Of a stretch of DNA of 62,600 bases, positions 61,685 through 62,600 are shown piece by piece. The notes under the pieces are model-generated. The model searched no databases and was not told the DNA's origin. It was given only the letters and a program-made list of their open reading frames with translations. Both the position numbers and the translations under genes were made by a program. The first letter of the stretch is position 1. Every line of letters starts with the position of its first letter. This stretch comes from a virus, in the IMG/VR virus record IMGVR_UViG_3300047551_001028, positions 1 through 62,600 of that record; one strand, written 5' to 3'.

Positions 61685-62587
61685 ATGGCACTTAAAAGTT
61701 TAAAATCAGGTACCAAGACAAGAAGTTTATTAGTAGGTAATAGACCTGCTAAAGTTGCAAGGGCAACTGGCGGAACAATTACTTTTGATGGTGATTTTAT
61801 TGCTGTACATACTTTTACTTCGTCAGGTACTTTTACACCTACCGCCGATTTAAATGTTAATTATCTTGTTGTAGCAGGTGGTGCAAGTGGTGGAGCAAAC
61901 AATGGTGGTGGTGGAGGAGCAGGTGGTCTACGTTCTACCGTAACTGCAACTGGTGGTGGTGGTTCTTTAGAATCAGCATTATCACTTACAGGGGGAACTG
62001 GATACACAGTAACAATAGGCGCTGGTGGAGCAGGTATTAGTGGTGATCAAAAAGGTAACAATGGAAGTGATTCTGCATTTTCTACAATAACATGTACGGG
62101 TGGTGGTGCTGGTGGTGGAGCAAATCGTCAACAAGCACCTAATACTGGTGGTTCTGGTGGTGGTGGTTCTTCAGATGGTAATTTACAAAATGGTGCCGCT
62201 GGAACTGCAAATCAAGGATATGCAGGTTCAAATGTAACTGCTGGCGGCGGAGCAGGTGGTGGTGGTGCTGGTGGAACAACCGCTGGAACAACCGCTGGTT
62301 CCGCTGGTGGTGTGGGTGTTCAAACTTCTATATCTGGAACAGCAACTTATTATGCTGGCGGTGGAGGTGGTGCTGGACACTCAAGCGGAAACACAGGTGG
62401 CGGTGCAGGTGGTAATGGCGGTGGAGGTGCAGGTGGAACTTCTACCAATGGCACTAACGGAACTGCGGGAACTGCAAACACAGGTGGCGGTGGCGGAGCC
62501 GCAGGTGGTGGACAGGGCGGAGGAGTTTCAGGAACTTCAGGCAATGGCGGTTCTGGTATCGTAATCGTTAGATATTCAATATTATAA
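61685..62587 (+). CDS. Glycine-rich tail adhesin, one repeat
   Basis: This 300-aa protein begins MALKSLKSGTKTRSLLVGN and has a single Gly-rich unit ending GSGIVIVRYSIL. Paralogue of the two preceding large Gly-rich genes. It is complete and ends 13 nt before the window edge. Confidence 0.8.
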   Translation: MALKSLKSGTKTRSLLVGNRPAKVARATGGTITFDGDFIAVHTFTSSGTFTPTADLNVNYLVVAGGASGGANNGGGGGAGGLRSTVTATGGGGSLESALSLTGGTGYTVTIGAGGAGISGDQKGNNGSDSAFSTITCTGGGAGGGANRQQAPNTGGSGGGGSSDGNLQNGAAGTANQGYAGSNVTAGGGAGGGGAGGTTAGTTAGSAGGVGVQTSISGTATYYAGGGGGAGHSSGNTGGGAGGNGGGGAGGTSTNGTNGTAGTANTGGGGGAAGGGQGGGVSGTSGNGGSGIVIVRYSIL

Positions 62588-62600
62588 ATAGGAGTAGGAT

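Noticed and set aside
56734-62587. CRISPR array or satellite repeat
   Set aside because: The repetitive DNA is in frame Gly-codon coding sequence without regular repeat-spacer lengths.
1-62600. Integrase, excisionase, transposase or lysogeny repressor
   Set aside because: No protein with tyrosine/serine recombinase, DDE or CI-like motifs was seen, so neither lysogeny nor insertion sequences can be supported.

Overview
The window is a 62.6 kb stretch of a large, AT-rich tailed-phage genome (Caudoviricetes-like), or a contig of one. It encodes a large terminase, a DnaE-type replicative polymerase, a RecA-like recombinase, a CHAP endolysin, holin-like membrane proteins and a long run of beta- and glycine-rich tail or adhesin proteins. 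A WhiB-type iron-sulfur regulator, which is essentially restricted to Actinobacteria and their phages, points to an actinobacterial host. The low GC content, the secreted proteins that look like low-GC actinobacterial surface proteins, and relatives remembered from aquatic phages suggest a freshwater actinobacterium. That last step is inference. No integrase, excisionase or lysogeny repressor was seen. Portal, capsid and tail-tube genes do not lie next to the terminase, so the window is only part of the genome.

Layout. 0.1-12.4 kb (+): replication, recombination and repair genes, tightly packed with ATGA/TAATG overlaps (ssDNA-binding protein, DnaE, RecA-like, PD-(D/E)XK nuclease, Cas4/RecB-like nuclease, RuvC-like resolvase, Nmad1-like protein), interrupted by three tandem 2OG-Fe(II)-dioxygenase-like paralogues, ending with small and large terminase. 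12.4-18.9 kb (+): a module of exported and lysis proteins (two large secreted surface-like proteins, lipoprotein, holin-like proteins, endolysin, subtilisin-like protease) plus a proteasome-like Ntn hydrolase and Hsp20. 19-26.9 kb (+): small accessory genes (HNH, zinc ribbons, SNase, thioredoxin, WhiB, DNA glycosylase, a glycosyltransferase). 26.9-33.9 kb (mostly -): a glycan-modification cassette with glycosyltransferases, FkbM methyltransferases, a Stealth-like protein, endonuclease VII and tRNA-Gly(GCC). 34-37.1 kb (-): small beta proteins and small hypotheticals. 37.1-38.0 kb: a noncoding hub with repeats, a GC cruciform and a likely small RNA. 38-49 kb (-): many tiny, often individually promoted genes with structured intergenic elements. 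49.3-62.6 kb (+): short genes, then the tail/adhesin block.

Regulation is unusually readable. Promoters are sigma-70-like (TTGACA, 17 bp, TATAAT), very often with an extended TGn -10. Two classes alternate: Shine-Dalgarno leaders (AAAGGAG or AGAAAGGA), and promoters whose -10 ends exactly 6 nt before the ATG, so that the predicted +1 is the A of the start codon (leaderless mRNAs). Three further promoters drive no gene but fire exactly at the first base of a helix, suggesting small RNAs.

The most interesting candidate for an undescribed system is a six-copy family of compact RNA H-type pseudoknots on the minus strand (37.13, 41.59, 42.78, 43.66, 43.92 and 44.45 kb). P1 covaries completely between copies (UCUC/GAGA, ACUC/GAGU, AAGAC/GUCUU, AGUUC/GAACU, UGUC/GACA, AGAC/GUCU), while the loop (CUGAG[U/C]A), the A-rich linker and the 3' UGCUC strand that pairs back to the loop are conserved. 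Five of the six sit just after stop codons and two run straight into U8 tracts. They share the 38-49 kb block with TGTGA-N6-TCACA palindromes, CCCCGGGG palindromes and tandem DnaA-like boxes.
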